64,000 bases of DNA from Prosopocoilus inquinatus (lineage: Eukaryota; Arthropoda; Insecta; Coleoptera; Lucanidae). Both the position numbers and the translations under genes were made by a program. The notes below the pieces were generated by a model. That model made no database searches. It was not told the origin of the DNA and saw only the letters and a program-made list of their open reading frames with translations. Every line of letters begins with the position of its first letter. Within the stretch, counting starts at the first letter, position 1. The stretch is from the NCBI GenBank assembly GCA_036172665.1, contig CM069872.1, forward strand, positions 50,454,101 to 50,518,100. The letters are read 5' to 3'. Below are positions 1-12,100 of this stretch, in pieces.

Positions 1-95
1 ATTCCAGTAGAATAATTATTATAAACGAAAAAATAATATCATGAATGTGTTATAGCATGTGAGTGCATCGAGCTTTCGGATTTTAAATCGAAAAA

Positions 96-191
96 ATGCA
101 TCTGCATTTCGAGAGGACTATAAATGCAAAGAGTGACTGCTCTATACTGTCACTTACCTGGATGGGGAAAGTGCCAGATGAATTACCTGAA
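96..191 (+). CDS. Tusp: Tusp first coding exon
   Basis: Listed separately because it lies 18.8 kb from the next exon. It encodes 32 residues ending [14 protein letters not shown], which aligns with the start of vertebrate TULP4 (ILCLSWKGRVP). The exon ends in phase 0 at a GAA|gtaaga donor. The acceptor at 18994 (ttttcag) opens exon 2 in phase 0 with [16 protein letters not shown]. An alternative downstream start cannot be excluded without transcripts. Confidence 0.82.
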
Positions 192-3100
192 GTAAGAAAA
201 TTAATTCTTTTTCTTTTCGTTTCATTTCACTTTTTCAATGGAAAATTCAGACAAATGTTCTATTCGTTTAAAGCAAGTATAAATCGTATAATATGCAGAA
301 ATATAATTTGATATACATTTAACTTTCAGAACGTATTAATAAAAATTGAAAAAAAAAAAAAAATAAATCGTTTGGAAATCCTTCGATTAATATAGTATGC
401 GAGGAGGTCATAACCACACAAGAATAGATTTAAAAAATGTGAATCAAGAAGAGTTATTCTGCTCTTCTGATAAAACTGCATCATCCTGTATTACACCAAC
501 AATTAGTTATTCTGCTCTTCTAATAAAACTGCATCATCCAGTATTATACTGAGTTAAGAAATTTAAATACCTAAATATAAGTTTATAATACCCCGATTTT
601 TTTTATTTATTCTACTAATTACTTTAGAGAATTAAGTACTTTATTATTATTTTTTTTGTAAAGAAAAGAAAGAAGAAGAAAAAGCTGCACTCAAGTAAAC
701 TGCATGAAAATGTAATCACATAAAGACTCGATTTTTTTAAAATTTAATTAAACCAGACTCGTATACACGTAACAGGTATCTTATAAGAACGACGTTTTAT
801 TTTTTATTTTATTTTCCTTTCCGTATTAATACGAAAACTATTATAAGTGGGAACGTTTTTTTATTGCAAAATGCAAATCATTAGATTCTACAATTCTGTT
901 TTACTTAAACTATATTATAAAATTCCAATAAACTATAATAATTGCTTAAACAGCGACATCCTACGATCGCTTTTTGACCACCTAACATTGCATTAGGAAC
1001 TCTCGGGCTACGCTTCTGCTGATGAAGCCCCGAATAGGGCTGAAACAGCTGTACAGAGACTGCTCGAGGGATTCATTGGCAACAAACATCTTATAAGGCC
1101 CGATCTTTCCAGCTCCATATAAATTTATCTCCTAGATAAGATACTACGAAACTATTATCGACACAATGGTTTCCAAGGATATTACCTAGCAGATAATTTT
1201 ATTAGGAGGTGGAAAGACTGGGCCTAAGAACGAGGTTTTATTTTTTCTATTTTCCTTTTCGTGTTAATTCGAAAACTATTATAAGTAGGAAAGTTTTTTT
1301 ATTGCAAAATGCAAATCATTATGCTTTACAATTCTGTTTTACTTGAACTACATTATAAAATTCCAGTAAACTATAATAATTGTTTAAACAGCGACATCCT
1401 ACGATCGTTTCTTGACCACCTAGCATTGCCTTAGGAACTCTCGAGCTACGCTTCTGCTGATGAAACCCCGAATATGGCTGAAACAGCTGTACAGAGACCG
1501 CTCGAGGGACTCACTGGCAACAGGCATCTTATAAGGCCCGATCTTTCCAGCTTCAGATAAATTTATCTCCTAGGTAAGATCCAACGAAACTATTATCGAC
1601 ACAATGGTTTCCAAGGATATTACCTAGCAGATTATTTTATTACGAGGTGGAAAGACTGGGCCTAAGAACGAGGTTTTATTTTTTCTATTTTCCTTTTCGT
1701 GTTAATTCGAAACTATTATAAGTAGGAACGTTTTTTTATTGCAAATTGCAAATCATTAGATTCTACAATTCTGTTTTACTTAAACTATATTATAAAATTC
1801 TAATAAACTATAATAATTGTTTAAACAGCGACATCCTACGATCGTTTCTTGACCACCTAGCATTGCCTTAGGAACTCTCGGGCTACGCTTCTGCTGATGA
1901 AGCCTCGAATAGGGCTGAAACAGCTGTACAGAGACCGCTCGAGGGGTTCACTGGCAACAGGCATCTTATAAGGCCCGATCTTTCCAGCTCCAGATAAATT
2001 TATCTATCTAATATCCTAGGAAAATATTATCTACATAATGGTTTCCAAGGATATTACCTAGCAGATACTTTAATTAATTAATTAAACTAATATTGAAACG
2101 ATATTTTAAACAAAATACACTGTGAACAACAATGCTAGGTAGAACAATATTTTATTACATGCATGGGAAAATTTATAATGACTATAAATAAGTTTGCTTT
2201 CAAACATTTTGCATCAGAATCTCACTTTTTTATTATCTTATAAAATAATTAATAGTTAATTCATTTCATAATCGAACTAAAAGAGATTTTAAAATAAAAG
2301 TCACAATCTCATGTAGAAATAATTACGTTTTCGCATCGTTTTTGACATATGACTGTGACTTTTATTTTAAAGTCTCCTTTAGTTCGATTATGAAATCGGG
2401 CCTAATTCGGTTTAATAAATTGGAAATTGACATGTTTTGGCAAATGCAATAAAGAAGGTTATTATTATTATTATTTAATTTTTTTGATCTAGCAAATTTA
2501 TGTTAAAAAAAAATTCTTCTGTTATCCAACGAAACAGAAAATATTAAATATTTTATCTTACTTAGGTAATGTGTATTCAGTGTCGCCGATTGAGTACCAT
2601 AAACGGGGTGTGTGGTGGGGGGGGGGCGAGCATTTGCTATTATAAAGGGGGTGGACTATAAATAAAAAGTGTACTGTCGCGAGCAACAAACTTCAGTCGC
2701 AATTGAATCTCAAAGATTCGTACCTGACTTATACTTAATTAAAAATAAAGAAGTTTAATGTCTTCCTTTTGAATACTAAAAGATCTGGGTAGGGGGTAAT
2801 TGGCCCCCATGGGCCCCCAAACCGCTGCCACTGTGTGTACTAATACAAAGTAAGCAATTTAGGGCACATCATGGACATAATTAAATTATTTTGGCAATCA
2901 ACAATTAAGTACATAGTTGTTAATATTGGTCCTTACAATTAAAATTAATCAATTAATTAATTAACTGCAACTGGGAGTTTCTATGATTCTATGATCATTT
3001 AATTGCGAACTAACGGTTAATTTTAAAGGTAGTTTCCGTTTTTGAACCATTTTTTAACAGCATGTAGTTTGATTAAATACATATAACTACAATCACCAAT

Positions 3101-6100
3101 TAATAATTAAATAATAGCAATTATTTAATTAGTTAATTGTAATTGTGAGTTTCTACGACTACAATTAACTGTCTTAATTAACAAAAGAAAGTCCTTGTTA
3201 AGCAGGAATTGTGTTTTCTTTTTCATAAAATGAAAAGCTTCTTGAAAAATGCAAATGCCAGATTTTTTTTTATGGAATTTGGCAACGCCCTCTACTTTTA
3301 TGTACGAAACAAAAGAATCTCGGAAATTGGCGATCTCGGCGAACGGGGATTCCCATCCCTACTTTCAAAGATTTTTTTCTTTATTTGGCAACTCGTCTGA
3401 ATTGAATCGTGTCAACCTGGCTTAAGTATATTTTTGTGAAAAAAAAGTGTAGGTACACTAACACTCAAAAGTACACGATGGCAATTACATGTACGCCTGA
3501 TTTTTTTCACCTCCTGATAGATTTATCTGCCAGGTAACTTCCTCAGAAACTATTATCGATACAATGGTTTCCAAGGCAGATAAATTTATTAGGAGGTGAA
3601 AAAATCGGGCCCTACTATGGAATTGAGGACGACCTGTTGATTCAATCATAAAAATAATGTAACACCTATGATTTTGCAGAAGCTTGGCAACGTAGCTTGA
3701 ATTTTCCTTTTCGCAAAACAAAGAAGATTTGCACATTTTCAAATTATTCTTTTTTTGAAATTTGGCTATGCGTCTGAATTTTTTCATAAAACAAAATAAT
3801 CGCGGAAATAGAAACTTCCACTGTATTTTTAAAGATTTTTCTGAAATTTGGCAACACTCTTAAAAAACAAAGGAATCTCCAAAAATAGTGATTTGCGATC
3901 TGCATTTTGAAGAACTTTATTTTACAGAACGAAACCATTTCGATTTCGATTTGTACGCAATTCTCAAATTTTTCCTGAAACTTGGCATTGCGCTTTTCTT
4001 TTTGTCACAAGATAAAAGGACGCGGGGATTCTGATTTGGAAATTCCAGTAATTTTTCTGAAATTTGGCAATGTGGTTTGAAGGATTTCCGCAAAACAAAA
4101 AAGGATCTCTGGGGGAACGGTATTTTAGAAAAGGCTGTGTTGCCAGATTTAATAAAAAATCCAGGAAATTGGGATTTCATCCTCAAACAATTCGATCACA
4201 AAAATAATAAATAATCCGCATTTGTGTTTTCCAAGAACTTATTTTACGAAATGAAAAAAATGTGAATTTCGATTTGAAAATTCCAAAAATTTTCCTGAAA
4301 CTTGGCATTGCGTTTTTCTTTTTCACAAAATGAAATTATGTCAGGATTTTGATTTGGAAATTCCAGTGATCTTTCTTCTGAAACTTGGCAATGCGGTTTG
4401 AATGATTTTCACAAAACAAAAAAGGATCTCTGAGGGGAATGGTATTTCAGAAAAGCTATGTTGCCAGATTTAATAAAAAAATCCACATCATCGTGAAACA
4501 ATTGAATCACAAAAATAATAAATAATCCGCATTTGTGCTTTCTAAAAGCTTTATTTCACAAAATAAAAAAAAAATGTGAATTTCGATTTGTAAATTCCAA
4601 AAATTTTCCTGAAACTTGGCATTCCGCTTTTCTTTTTCACAAGATGAAAGGTCGGGATGATTTTGATTTGGAAATTCCAGTGATCTTTCTTCTGAAACTT
4701 GGCAATGCGGTTTGAATGATTTCCGCAAAACAAAAAAGGATCTCTGAAGGGAATGGTATTTCAGAAAAGGCTATGTTGCCAGATTTAATAAAAACAATCC
4801 AGTTCATCGTGAAATAATTGAATCACTAAAATAATAAATAATTCGCATTTATGTTTTCTAAAAGCTTTATTTTACAAAATAAAAAAATGTGAATTTCGAT
4901 TTGTAAATTCCAAAAAATTTCCTGAAACTTGGCATTGCGCTTTTCTTTTTCACAAAATGAAAGTATGTGAGGATTTTGATTTGAAAATTTCAGTAATCTT
5001 TCTTCTGAAACTTGGTAATGCGATTTGAATGGTTTTGGCAAAACAAAACGGGAATATCGGGGAGGAATGGTATTTAAAAAAAAGCTATGTTGCCAGATTT
5101 AACAAAAAAAATCAGGAAATTGGGATTTCCCTCCGAAATAATTCAATCGTAAAAATAATAATAAATAATCCGTATTTGTCGAGATCTTTTCATTTTGTAA
5201 AAATGGCAGCCTGTTTTACGTCTGGCTCGGCTTTTACTTTGATCGAAGTGACCTCGTTTCCGCCGTTTACTTTCACGTTGTTCGCGTATGTCACTTCCAG
5301 GACGGACGGTGGAATTGAAGATTATTTCTGATTCCAGGGACATTTTTACACACAATTGAATTTTCAAACAAATAGAATTTTCTTGGGTTTAAATTACAAC
5401 ATAACACAGATTTTGATATTTTTCCTCCATATCTAAAGAATTGAGATAGGCAAAACAGTAAATAGTGTACTTTTTTTAATCTGGTGTCGAAGTTGGCTGT
5501 GAAAGTTTAATTGTGAACCATCATCAAAATAATAGTTGTCAATTTGACATTTGAAATTATCACTACGTCATACCTAACCTAGCTTTTCGAGTTCAAATCA
5601 GTGTATCGAGAAATCGTTGGCGAAATTTTTCCAAACGACCTTGACTCCATCACCAAAATTTTTTGTACTTGCGAGAAAGCCATTTCATTCGAAAAAACTA
5701 TTTTTATTTCAAAACTCAAGGCAATTGACAAATGTCAGATGTTTCAAAAATTGTTTTGTGTTCACGATAAACACACTACCGCCAACAAATGTTGTCAACT
5801 ATTGCTAAACTTTTTACTTCAAATCCTTTATAAAAATACACTAGACTTTCACCAGATCCATTTTCCAGAAGATATTTAAACACCAGATATGTCTGAAATG
5901 TAGCCCAAATGGGGGAATTTTGCCCAATCTGGCAACCCTAGCGTAGTTCGACTTGGAAGTCAAGCCGCTCGCCAGACTATTTTCAAAAGGATTTGGGAAT
6001 AAAAGCAAATTAAAAATATTTTTGTCACTTTTTTTAATAAACAAACCACTCGACTCTCTTTTGACGACGTCAAAATATGTAACCCCGATGGCTGTTTATA

Positions 6101-9100
6101 AGATAACCAAACCAAATTGACGTTTGTTTGAAACTATTCTTCTGCGTCTGCCAATGTCAGCAACTGTCACACAACAAATAGAATTTTTCTGTGTTTAAAT
6201 TACAACTTAATTTGACAGATTTCGATGTTTTTCTTCCATGTCTGTAAATCAGAATAAGAAAAATAGTAAATAGTGTACTTTTTTTTTAATCTGGTGTCGA
6301 AGTTGGCTGTGAAAATTCAGTTGTGAATTATCATCAAAATAACAGTTGTCAGTTTGACATTTGAAATTATCACTACATCAGACCTAACCTTGCTTTTCGA
6401 GTTCAATTCAGCGAATCGAGAAATTGATGGCGAAATTCTTCAAAACGACTTTGACTCCAACACGAAATTTTTTTATTCTTGCGAAGAAGTCGTTTCATTC
6501 GAAAAAGAAAGACTATTTTTATTTCAAAACAATTCAAAGCAATTGACACATGTCAGATATTTGAAAAATTGTGTTGCGTTCACAATAAACACATCACCGC
6601 CAACAAGTGCTGCCAACTATTTATAAACTTTTTACTCCAAATCCTTTATAGAAATACACTAAACTTTCACCAGATCTATTGTCCAGAAGCGTACTGTGAC
6701 TTATAATCACAGAAAAAAAAGTCTCTAATAAAAAAAACAGTTTGAATTTGACGCCATAGTTTAGAGTGCATTTCACGTTTTGAATGTGACTACGACATGC
6801 TACGATCAAATAATATTGTTTGTTGATTAAATTTCGTCAATTTTGAGTTTGAAAAAGTAAATGCTAGTGACAGAACCGGTTGTTGCCAACGTAATGACAA
6901 TCTAATGCGGCGCGGCCGGTATATTCAAATTTCCTCAGTTATTAAAAATCACACTGTACACGACCTACACATTTCTTCAATTTCTTTAGTGTTTTCCTAT
7001 TTCGATCGAACCAGAACCAGAACTTCGCTTTTTTATAAGAAATGTAATTAACAGAAAGAAAAAAAGAAACTAACAATACTGCAAAATTTCTTCGTCTGAA
7101 AATCACTAGAATTTGCACCAATTGTCATATAGACGCATTAAAATTTACACCATACACCAAAAGCTTTATTTTTATCACCAAGTGGTTGTTAAATACACTG
7201 GATCCACCAAGTTGGCAACACTGCCGCCAAAGTTACGTCACGTCGTCTGAAAATCACCAGAATTTGCACCAAATGTCATATAAACTCATCAGAATTTATA
7301 CCATACGCCAAAAGCTTTATTTTTATCACCAAGTGGTTGTTAAATCTACTAGATGTGGTGTAAATTCCATCAAGTTGGCAACACTGCCGCCAACTTCGAC
7401 ACCAAATTTACGTCACGTCGGCTAAAAATCACTAGAATTTGCACCAAATGTCATATAAGCGCATCAGAATTAACACCATACACCAAAAGCTTTATTTTTT
7501 TCACCAAGTGGTTGTTAAATACACTAGATCTGGTATAAAAGCCACCAAGTTGGCAACACTGCCGCCAACTTCGACGCCAAACTTACGTCACGTGTCCCGT
7601 GTAAGACATTTTGGCGCACCGGTCTGTTCAGAAACGTTTTTTTTTCTTTAAATTGAATTGTATTGTTTTTGATTCACATAGAGAGTGTAATTGTCATAAA
7701 CTTGAAATGGAGGGCGAAAGTCTTTAGAAACTTTTGTTTTCAAAAAGGTCGTTCGATGCTTAAACAAGATTGGGAATCCCTGGATTTTACTAAAACAGAA
7801 AGCAAATGAAAACAAAATAAAACAAACAACAAAAAATAACGTAAACAGGTGCTTCAAAATGAATGCAATGAATGATTAAGGACCTAATGTAAAAACTGAA
7901 CATTCCAGGCACATCTATAAAAACAAATGAGGAAAATTTGAATCAACACAGCTAAGCAAATAGAATAAATCTGGAATTCACTGTTTGTCTTGCGCTCCTC
8001 ATATTTATTGTCCGTATTTAGTTAGCAGAAAAGGCCAACTATTGATAAACTTTTTACACCAAATCCTTTATAAAAATACACTAGAATTTCACCAGATAGA
8101 TTTTTCAGAAGCACACTGTGACTTAACAGGTGCTTTCTTTCGCTCACAAAGTCGTGATCCAAACGTGTTTTGATTCAAAAACAGACATCCTTTTCTTTGA
8201 ATCTCTCTATTTTTAAAACTTGTTTGGATTGAATTATGGTTATTTACAATTGAACTGTCAATAAAAACATTCAAGTCAGGTGTTTTTTTTGCAACAACTA
8301 CGAAACTCAGGTCCAAACTATTCGAAACACGGTTCAAACTTTTAAGCGAAAGAAAGCACAGAAAAAGAGAGCTTTTAATTACAAAAAACAGTTTGAATTT
8401 GGCGCCATGGTATAAAGTGCACTTCACTTTTCGAATGTGACTACGACATGCTATCATCAAAGAATTGTTGTTGACTAAATTTCGTCAATTTTGAGTTTGA
8501 AAAAAGTAAAGGCCCGTGACAGAACCGGTAAGCGTAACCAACGTAATGACAATCTAATGCGGCGGCGGTAAATTCAAATTACCTCAGTTATAAGAAATCA
8601 CACTGGACACGACCTACACATTTCTGGACTTTCTTGTTGTGTGAGGAAAGATTTCTTACCTCAAACGAATGTTCATTTCTTGAATGAAAAATGAATTCGA
8701 GTTAAAACATGAAGTTCGTTTGTTTTCGCAAAAATCAGCAACCAACAGATGGCGCTTTCGATAACGTTATTTAACTATCATTCATTTTAACCTCTGTTCT
8801 ATTGGATCCGTTAAAGTTTTTGTTGGTTTTATTATAATTGTGTGGCAAATTATGCCAAGAGTGAGCAAGCGTCACACATAAATTACTCAATTTAATATTT
8901 TTTTGTAGGTTAACCAAATGTCACTCCAATGCTTTCCTTATTGTAGGGGTCCTTCACAAAACTTCCCCTAGATGTCAGTCACTACTGATGTCTTCAAGCG
9001 AGAATTTGCAAATTTCTTTTTATATTTAGTATGCTCAGTTAACAGTTTCTCGAGCAAAGTTGTTTTTTTCTTGTTTTGGCCTTTGGAAATTGGGTTGTTA

Positions 9101-12100
9101 AGGGGTTCCCCGCTTGGGGGCCGAAAGTCTCAAAGACTTTTGTTTCTTTTGTTATACCGGGGCGCTCAAATTTTTCGCCGTGGAAATACGCGTTTGGAAA
9201 CATGCAATTTCCTTTTTCGCCGAAACAACCAACCATGCGCCGGCCGTAAATTTAGCATTGCGACCATTTGTGTTTTCTGTGCTTATTTTTACGACTTCTA
9301 AACATGCGAGCCCCGTACAATTATTCTCGCGCAGCGTGTATTATAAATTATGCGCGTGCATAAACACGCTAATTGTGCTCGATTATTTTGAAATGTCGAA
9401 GGCATTACGTTTGATATGTTGACGTAATAAAGCCCGTGTTAAAATAATACGTAAACGTTTCTCCGTCAACGATTCTATGTAAATCCCCGGTATTAACACA
9501 ACACACCACACTCCGACCTTTTCTGCTAACTAAATACGGGCAATAAATATGAGGAGCGCAAGACAAACAGTGAATTCCAGATTTATTCTATTTGCTTAGC
9601 TGTGTTGATTCAAATTTTCCTCATTTGTTTTTATAGATGTGCCTGGAATGTTCAGTTTTTACATTAGGTCCTTAATCATTCATTGCATTCATTTTGAAGC
9701 ACCTGTTTACGTTATTTTTTGTTGTTTGTTTTATTTTGTTTTCATTTGCTTTCTGTTTTAGTAAAATCCAGGGATTCCCAATCTTGTTTAAGCATCGAAC
9801 GACCTTTTCGAAAACAAAAGTTTCTAAAGACTTTCGCCCTCCATTTCAAGTTTATGACAATTACACTCTCTATGTGAATCGAAAACAATACAATTCAATT
9901 TAAAGAAAAAAAACGTTTCTGAACAGACCGGTGCGCCAAAATGTCTTACACGGGACACGTGACGTAAGTTAGCGTCGAAGTTGGCGGCAGTGTTGCCAAC
10001 TTGGTGGCTTTTATACCAGATCTAGTGTATTTAACAACCACTTGGTGAAAAAAATAAAGCTTTTGGTGTATGGTGTTAATTTTGATGCGCTTATATGACA
10101 TTTGGTGCAAATTCCAGTGATTTTTAGCCGACGTGACGTAAATTTGGTGTCGAAGTTGGCGGCAGTGTTGCCAACTTGATGGAATTTACACCACATCTAG
10201 TAGATTTAACAACCACTTGGTGATAAAAATAAAGCTTTTGGCGTATGGTATAAATTCTGATGCGTTTATATGACATTTGGTGCAAATTCTGGTGATTTTC
10301 AGACGACGTGACGTAACTTTGGCGTCGAAGTTGGCGGCAGTGTTGCCAACTTGGTGGATCCAGTGTATTTAACAACCACTTGGTGATAAAAATAAAGCTT
10401 TTGGTGTATGGTGTAAATTCTGATGCGTCTATATGACAATTGGTGCAAATTCTAGTGATTTTCAGACGAAAAAATTCTGCAGCATTGTTAGTTTCTTTTT
10501 TTCTTTCCGTTAATTACATTTCTTATAAATAAAGCGAAGTTCTGGTTCTGGTTCGGTCGAAATAGGAAAACACTAAAGAAATTGAAGAAATGTGTAGGTC
10601 GTGTACAGTGTGATTTTTAATAACTGAGGAAATTTGAATATACCGGCCGCGCCGCATTAGATTGTCATTACGTTGGCAACAACCGGTTCTGTCACTAGCA
10701 TTTACTTTTTTCAAACTCAAAATTGACGAAATTTAATCAACAAACAATATTATTTGATCGTAGCATGTCGTAGTCACATTCAAAACGTGAAATGCACTCT
10801 AAACTATGGCGTCAAATTCAAACTGTTTTTTTTTTATTAGACACTTTCTTTTTCTGTGATTATAAGTCACAGTACGCTTCTGGACAATAGATCTGGTGAA
10901 AGTTTAGTGTATTTCTATAAAGGATTTGGAGTAAAAAGTTTATAAATAGTTGGCAGCACTTGTCGGCGGTGATGTGTTTATCGTGAACGTAACACAGTTT
11001 TTGAAACATCTGACATCTGTCAATTGCCTTGAGTTTTGTAATAAAAACAGTCTTTCTCTTTCGAATGAATCGAATGAAACGACTTCTTCGCAAGAACAAA
11101 AAAATTTCGTGTTGGAGTCAAAGCCGTTTTGATGAATTTCGCCATCAATTTCTCGATTCGCTGAATTGAACTCGAAAAGCAAGGTTAGGTCTGATGTAGT
11201 GATAATTTCATATGTCAAACTGACAACTATTATTTTGATGATAATTCACAACTGAACTTTCACAGCCAACTTCGACACCAGATTAAAAAAAAGTACACCA
11301 TTTACTATTTTTCTTATTCTGATTTACAGATATGGAAGAAAAACCTCGAAATCTGTCAAATTAAGTTGTAATTTAAACACAGAAAAATTCTATTTGTTGT
11401 GTGACAGTTGCTGACATTGGCAGACGCAGAAGAATAGTTTCAAACAAACGTCAATTTGGTTTGGTTATCTTATAAACAGCCATCGGGGTTACATATTTTG
11501 ACGTCATCAAAAGAGAACTAAGTGGTTTTTTCTTTTATTAAAAAGTGACAAAAATATTTTTCATTCGCTTTTATTGCCAAATTATTTTGAAAATAATCTG
11601 GCGAGCGTTCCGACTTCCAAGTCGATTTACGCCAGGGTTGCCAAATTGGACGAAATTCCGCCATTTGTGCTATATTTGGCGTTTAAATATCTTATTTGGC
11701 GCCTGGCGCCTGATTGGGGCTCCTTTCATTGCTATCTTCACCTAACGGACACTCGGCTACCTATTATATGACGCGAATACTTTGTGTATTGTTTTCTTTT
11801 GTTTTTTTGTTAATTTCTCTTTTTTTTTATTTTAAAGTGTTGATGTTTGGCATTTTATTGACGATTCGTTTGTTTTATTTTTGGTTCGTTTGTTTCCTGC
11901 CGGTTTCTTGATTCGCAAAAGTTTATGGCCGTTTTTTCATCTAGTATTTGTTTTGTCTATCCGTTCTTCTTTTGTTTCTCCCCCCCCCCTGCCTGTTTTT
12001 CGCATTTTTCTTCTTTTTAATCCAAGTGGTTTTCTTATTTTGTTGAACGACTCCTTTTTATATTTATTTTGTTTCCTACGCGTTTGTTTTTTTTTGCAAA

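Larger units (their letters stand above)
788..2080 (+). repeat. Three tandem ~438-bp hammerhead-bearing units (retrozyme-like)
   Basis: Near-identical units begin at about 788, 1229 and 1667 with 'aacgaSgttttatttttt'. The distances between predicted ribozyme cleavage sites are 438 and 437 nt. Each unit contains a T/A-rich leader, a segment 'cagcgacatcctacgatcg', a type I hammerhead motif, and a ~127-bp palindromic insert (for example 1098-1224). The insert starts GGCCCGA, ends GGGCC and is flanked by TAA on both sides. The insert looks like a MITE that entered the monomer before tandem amplification; without it the monomer is about 310 nt. The third unit is truncated after 2070. Tandem ~300-nt hammerhead monomers are the known layout of animal retrozymes; assignment to that class is inference. 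Confidence 0.8.
5866..11700. repeat. Giant palindrome: ~2.15-kb inverted arms
   Basis: Left arm about 5866-8030, right arm about 9518-11700, in reverse orientation, separated by about 1.49 kb. Landmarks mirrored in order from outside in: 'gtttataagataaccaaacc', 'tgacagatttcgatgttttt', the tandem block 7091-7592 (mirrored at 9965-10470), a 69-codon frame at 7648-7857 mirrored at 9694-9903 with only two residue changes, and 'gcagaaaagg' at the inner edge. Similarity is high across the arms. No transposase is visible; it could be a foldback element or an inverted segmental duplication. Confidence 0.85.

Noticed and set aside
7091..7592. CRISPR-like array
   Set aside because: Units of 153-175 bp are repeats throughout, without unique spacers, and the genome is eukaryotic.
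7648..7857. 69-codon frame with a signal-peptide-like start, near-identical to one at 9694-9903
   Set aside because: The identity follows from the two being mirror images in the palindrome arms; no family is recognised and neighbouring sequence is equally similar, so there is no sign of coding selection.
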